NCBI GenBank assembly: GCA_964443845.1
Contig: CAYUFA010000088.1
Location: 1-9,889, forward strand
Reading direction: 5' to 3'
DNA length: 9,889 nucleotides
From: UBA9214 sp964443845
Lineage (GTDB): Bacteria; Pseudomonadota; Gammaproteobacteria; UBA9214
Shown: positions 7,257 through 9,889 of the stretch, in pieces
Position numbering within the stretch: position 1 is the stretch's first letter
Layout of the letters: the number at the start of each line of letters is the position of its first letter
Position numbers and translations under genes: made by a program
Notes under the pieces: model-generated
Told to the model about the DNA's origin: nothing
What the model saw: the letters and a program-made list of their open reading frames with translations, nothing else
The model's database searches: none

Positions 7257-8509
7257 CAGCGGTCGATCTCTCCGAACACGATATCCTGCGTACCGATGAC
7301 CGCCACCACGTCGGCCAGCATATGGCCGCGCGTCATTTCATCAATGGCGGACAGATGCGCGAAACCCGGTGCGCGTACCTTGAGGCGATACGGCTTGTTG
7401 GCGCCGTCAGACACCAGATAGACGCCGAATTCCCCCTTCGGATGTTCCACGGCGGCGTAGGCCTCGCCGGCCGGAATACAGAAACCCTCGGTGAACAGCT
7501 TGAAATGGTAAATGAGCGCTTCCATGTCGGCCTTCATCTCCTCGCGCCGTGGCGGTACCAGCTTGTGGTCTTCCACCATCACCGGGCCGGGGTTGGCGCG
7601 CAGCCATTCGATGCACTGCCGGATAATGCGGTTGGACTGGCGCATTTCCTCGATGCGCACGAGATAACGGTCATAGCAGTCCCCGGTCCTGCCCACCGGG
7701 ATGTCGAAGCGGATACGGTCATACACCTCGTAGGGCTGTTTCTTGCGCAGGTCCCATTCCACGCCGGAACCACGCAGCATGGGGCCGGAGAAACCCAGCT
7801 GCAGCGCGCGCTCGGGACTGACCACGCCGATACCGACGGTGCGCTGCTTCCAGATACGATTGTCGGTCAGCAGGGTTTCGTACTCGTCCACGCAACCCGG
7901 AAAACGATCGGTGAACGCCTCGATGAAATCCAGCAGCGATCCCTGGCGGTCGGCGTTTTTTTTGTCGACCTCCTTCCGGCTGTGCCATTTCGACGGCTGA
8001 TACTGCGGCAGCACGTCCGGAAGATCGCGATAGACCCCGCCGGGACGGTAGTAGGTTGCGTGCATGCGCGTCCCGGACACCGCCTCGTAGCAGTCCATCA
8101 GGTCCTCACGCTCGCGGAAGGTATACAGGAATATGGTCATGGCGCCGATGTCGAGCCCGTGCGCGCCCAGCCACAGCAGGTGATTGAGGAGGCGCGTGAT
8201 CTCGTCGAACAGCACGCGGATGTACTGGGCGCGCAGCGGTGGCACGATACCGAGCAGTTTCTCCATGGCCAGCACATAGCCGTGCTCGTTGACCATCATG
8301 GACACGTAGTCGAGCCGGTCCATGTATCCGATACTCTGGTTGTACGGCTTGTTCTCCGCCAGCTTCTCGGTACCGCGGTGCAGCAGTCCGATGTGGGGAT
8401 CGGCGCGTTCGATCACCTCGCCGTCCATCTCCAGCACCAGGCGCAGCACCCCGTGCGCGGCCGGGTGTTGCGGACCGAAGTTCAGGGTGTAATTATGGAT
8501 TTCCGGCAT
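7256..8509 (-). CDS. nuoD: NADH-quinone oxidoreductase subunit D (49-kDa quinone-site subunit)
   Basis: Core subunit that forms the quinone headgroup site with NuoB; it is related to the large subunit of [NiFe] hydrogenases but lacks the metal ligands. The 417-residue product opens with NYTLNFGPQHPAAHGVLRLV (6-25). H19 corresponds to the quinone-binding histidine H59 of the bovine 49-kDa subunit. DRLDYVSMM at 64-72 supplies Y68, the counterpart of bovine Y108. Other family blocks are DPHIGLLHRGTEKLAE, MHATYYRPGGVYRDLP, GSGVEWDLRKKQPYEVYD and the C-terminal TRGHMLADVVAVIGTQDIVFGEIDR. It is a free-standing gene, not fused to nuoC: nuoC stops 3 nt upstream and the reading frames differ. The TGA stop overlaps nuoE by one base. 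A run of eight A residues occurs at 7956-7963 on the coding strand. Confidence 0.98.
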   Translation of the reverse strand: MPEIHNYTLNFGPQHPAAHGVLRLVLEMDGEVIERADPHIGLLHRGTEKLAENKPYNQSIGYMDRLDYVSMMVNEHGYVLAMEKLLGIVPPLRAQYIRVLFDEITRLLNHLLWLGAHGLDIGAMTIFLYTFREREDLMDCYEAVSGTRMHATYYRPGGVYRDLPDVLPQYQPSKWHSRKEVDKKNADRQGSLLDFIEAFTDRFPGCVDEYETLLTDNRIWKQRTVGIGVVSPERALQLGFSGPMLRGSGVEWDLRKKQPYEVYDRIRFDIPVGRTGDCYDRYLVRIEEMRQSNRIIRQCIEWLRANPGPVMVEDHKLVPPRREEMKADMEALIYHFKLFTEGFCIPAGEAYAAVEHPKGEFGVYLVSDGANKPYRLKVRAPGFAHLSAIDEMTRGHMLADVVAVIGTQDIVFGEIDR

Positions 8510-8512
8510 CGC

Positions 8513-9265
8513 CTAGTCCCCGTTCACCGCCGCATCCGGCGCAGCCTGCACGACCTGCATGAGATCAACGGATTCGACCTGCCCGGCCCGGATCACTTTT
8601 GGCACCAGGACACGCGGTTCAATGCTCACCGGTTGATACACGACCCGCTTCTTTTCGGCGTCATAGATCACTTCCACGTTGCCGGTCAGGGGGAAATCCT
8701 TGCGGAACGGATGCCCGACGAAACCGTAATCCGTCAGCAGCCGGCGCAGATCCGGGTGACCGTCGAACAGGATTCCGAACAGGTCGAAGGCTTCCCGTTC
8801 GTACCAGTTGGCGCTGCTCCAGACGCCGATGACGGAAGGAATGACCGGCAGGTCGTCATCCGGCGCGAACACCTTCAGGCGCAGGCGCCGGTTATTCCGG
8901 ATGGAGAGCAGCTGGTACACCGCGGCAAACCGGCGCGTGCTGCGCGGGCGCTCCACCACGAGATCCCGGGTGTCCACGCCCATGCGCCCGGCTTCAGCCG
9001 CGTTGACACCGCGGCTGAAGCCACTGCTGGAGGATTCCTCCGTGGCCCATTCATCGCTCCCGTAGTGCAGGTAGTCCACGCCGCAGACGTCGATGAGCAC
9101 TTCGAAGTGGAAGGATGCTTCGTCACGCAACGCCGTGGCGACCGCGACGAGTTCGGCACAGGGCACTTCGACCGTCACCTCCCCGACCGCGTCCACCACG
9201 GCACTCAGCCGGTCGCCGAAGTGTTGCGTGATCTGCTCTGCAAGCTGTCTGGAAAGTGCGGACAC
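8513..9265 (-). CDS. nuoC: NADH-quinone oxidoreductase subunit C (30-kDa subunit)
   Basis: Peripheral-arm scaffold subunit that packs against NuoD and NuoI. The product is 250 residues, somewhat longer than the roughly 200 of many free-standing NuoC proteins. The diagnostic 30-kDa signature is intact: WYEREAFDLFGILFDGHPDL (154-173), then RRLLTDYGFVGHPFRKDFPLTG (174-195). FEVLIDVCGVDYLHYG (54-69) and SGFSRGV (81-87) are also family features. The added length comes from residues about 88-108 and from a tail after VPKVIRAG (221-228). The start is a GTG at 9265, 17 nt after the nuoB stop, with only a weak AGGA-type ribosome binding site. No upstream ATG is available in the same frame before the nuoB stop region, and MSALSRQLAEQITQHFG is a plausible N-terminus. 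Identity is firm; the exact start is less so. Confidence 0.96.
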   Translation of the reverse strand: MSALSRQLAEQITQHFGDRLSAVVDAVGEVTVEVPCAELVAVATALRDEASFHFEVLIDVCGVDYLHYGSDEWATEESSSSGFSRGVNAAEAGRMGVDTRDLVVERPRSTRRFAAVYQLLSIRNNRRLRLKVFAPDDDLPVIPSVIGVWSSANWYEREAFDLFGILFDGHPDLRRLLTDYGFVGHPFRKDFPLTGNVEVIYDAEKKRVVYQPVSIEPRVLVPKVIRAGQVESVDLMQVVQAAPDAAVNGD

Positions 9266-9282
9266 GGTCTGGCCTGTCAGTC

Positions 9283-9759
9283 CTAGCGGGCGATGGTATT
9301 GGTTCGCTTGATCTTGTTCTGCAGCTGCAGGATGCCGTACAGCAGGGCCTCCGCGGTCGGCGGACAGCCGGGAACATAGATATCGACCGGTATGACGCGG
9401 TCACAGCCACGCACTACGGAATAGGAATAATGGTAATAACCGCCGCCATTGGCACAGGAGCCCATCGAGATCACCCAGCGCGGCTCCGCCATCTGGTCGT
9501 AGACCTTGCGCAGGGCGGGCGCCATCTTGTTGCACAGCGTCCCGGCGACGATCATCACGTCGGACTGGCGGGGGCTCCCGCGGAAAACGACACCGAAGCG
9601 GTCGAGGTCGTAGCGCGACGCACCGGCCTGCATCATTTCCACCGCACAGCAGGCCAGGCCGAAGGTCACGGGCCACATCGACCCGGTGCGCGCCCAGTTG
9701 ATGAGCGCGTCGGCCGAAGTGGTGACGAATCCTTCCTTCAACAGGCCTTCGATGCTCAT
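9283..9759 (-). CDS. nuoB: NADH-quinone oxidoreductase subunit B ([4Fe-4S] N2)
   Basis: Carries N2, the last cluster before quinone, at the junction with NuoD and NuoH. The 158-residue product has all four ligands: the tandem C37-C38 in FGLACCAVEMM, C102 in MGSCANGGGYYHYSYS, and C132 in YVPGCPPTAEALLYG. DLDRFGVVFRGSPRQSDVMI (51-70) and TLCNKMAPALRKVYDQMAEP (74-93) are family signatures; the usual proline after VVFR is a glycine here. The frame is open to a TTG at 9771, adding MLRT. I chose the ATG at 9759 because MSIEGLLKEGF resembles the usual N-terminus and the TTG would abut the AAGGG motif with no spacing. For the ATG that motif is 12 nt away, slightly long. nuoC follows after 17 nt. Confidence 0.97.
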   Translation of the reverse strand: MSIEGLLKEGFVTTSADALINWARTGSMWPVTFGLACCAVEMMQAGASRYDLDRFGVVFRGSPRQSDVMIVAGTLCNKMAPALRKVYDQMAEPRWVISMGSCANGGGYYHYSYSVVRGCDRVIPVDIYVPGCPPTAEALLYGILQLQNKIKRTNTIAR

Positions 9760-9889
9760 GGTGCGTAACAACCCTTGCGCAGGTCAGTAACGCCAGTCAC
9801 GTGATGTGCGCGGTACAGCAGCCGGACATGCGGCGCTCGCGGACGCGCGCATCCCCATTCCATGGGGCCCCTGCTTGCTGCTCGCCCCA
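9756..9889 (-). CDS. Possible C-terminal end of NADH-quinone oxidoreductase subunit A (partial, uncertain)
   Basis: The standard operon puts nuoA directly before nuoB. One minus-strand frame is open from the window edge (first full codon at 9887) to a TGA at 9758-9756 that overlaps the nuoB ATG as ATGA. It encodes 43 residues. Near its start it contains SRGPMEWG, which resembles the lysine/arginine-Gly-Ala-Leu-Glu-Trp end of NuoA that follows the last membrane helix. If so, about 32 residues (CARPRAPHVRLLYRAHHVTG...) continue past the point where NuoA normally ends. Codon third positions are less GC-rich here than in the neighbours, and the other two frames are also open to the edge, so openness proves little. 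The stretch could instead be a non-coding leader. No membrane helix lies inside the window to settle it. Confidence 0.25.
   Translation of the reverse strand, partial: GRAASRGPMEWGCARPRAPHVRLLYRAHHVTGVTDLRKGCYAP
9853..9867. repeat. Short perfect inverted repeat upstream of nuoB
   Basis: CCCCAT at 9853-9858 and ATGGGG at 9862-9867 are perfect inverted repeats around a 3-nt centre, TCC. They are followed by the overlapping palindrome GGGGCCCC at 9864-9871. On the transcribed strand this could form a small GC-rich hairpin about 95 nt before nuoB. There is no T-run after it, so it is not a convincing terminator. It may simply be a chance feature of GC-rich DNA. Confidence 0.4.

Noticed and set aside
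7142..9286. 714-codon open frame on the plus strand
   Set aside because: It lies wholly antisense to nuoC, nuoD and nuoE, whose products are unmistakable. Its translation is rich in His, Arg, Gln and Asp with no recognisable domain, as expected from the complement of GC-biased codons.
9760..9771. TTG start for nuoB at 9771
   Set aside because: It adds only MLRT before the conserved MSIEGLLKEG and would leave no spacing after the AAGGG motif. The ATG at 9759 is more likely.
9853..9871. Rho-independent terminator near the right edge
   Set aside because: The GC-rich inverted repeat is not followed by a T-run on either strand, and it lies just ahead of an actively coupled gene.
1..9889. CRISPR arrays, tRNA or rRNA genes, insertion sequences or defence genes
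   Set aside because: Coding capacity is filled by nuo genes from 1 to 9759. I saw no regularly spaced repeats, no transposase-like protein and no cloverleaf candidate in the remaining 130 nt.

Overview
This window is one uninterrupted stretch of a respiratory complex I operon (nuo; proton-pumping NADH:quinone oxidoreductase). Every gene is on the minus strand, so transcription runs from position 9889 towards position 1. In transcription order it carries a possible tail of nuoA, then nuoB, nuoC, nuoD, nuoE, nuoF, nuoG, nuoH, nuoI, nuoJ, nuoK and the first 160 codons of nuoL. The order is the standard bacterial one; nuoM and nuoN would be expected past position 1.

The DNA is GC-rich with GC-ending codons. 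nuoC and nuoD are separate genes, unlike the fused nuoCD of enterobacteria and pseudomonads. NuoG lacks the cysteines of the extra N7 iron-sulfur cluster. NuoB, NuoC and NuoK look like those of free-living Gammaproteobacteria of the Chromatiales/Ectothiorhodospiraceae type. That placement is an inference from remembered family sequences, not from a search.

Layout on the minus strand: 9889-9756 is an uncertain region whose open frame may be the end of nuoA. From 9759 to 3058 lie the peripheral-arm genes nuoB-nuoG, which carry NADH/FMN, the iron-sulfur chain and most of the quinone site. From 3047 to 1 lie nuoH, nuoI (the last peripheral ferredoxin subunit) and the membrane-arm genes nuoJ, nuoK and nuoL. 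Intergenic gaps are 17 nt or less, and most junctions are ATGA, TGATG or TAATG overlaps, which suggests one co-translated polycistronic message. No promoter or terminator is visible, as expected in an operon interior.

The genes work as one machine. NuoE/F/G oxidise NADH and pass electrons through N3, N1b, N4 and N5 to NuoI (N6a/N6b), then to N2 in NuoB and to quinone in the pocket formed by NuoB, NuoD and NuoH. NuoH, J, K and L carry out proton translocation. All cluster-ligating cysteines I could check are present, so the complex looks functional. I found no novel system. The points most worth a second look are an apparent extra N-terminal membrane helix in NuoH, the odd sequence just upstream of nuoB, and an in-frame A-tract slippery heptamer in nuoD.
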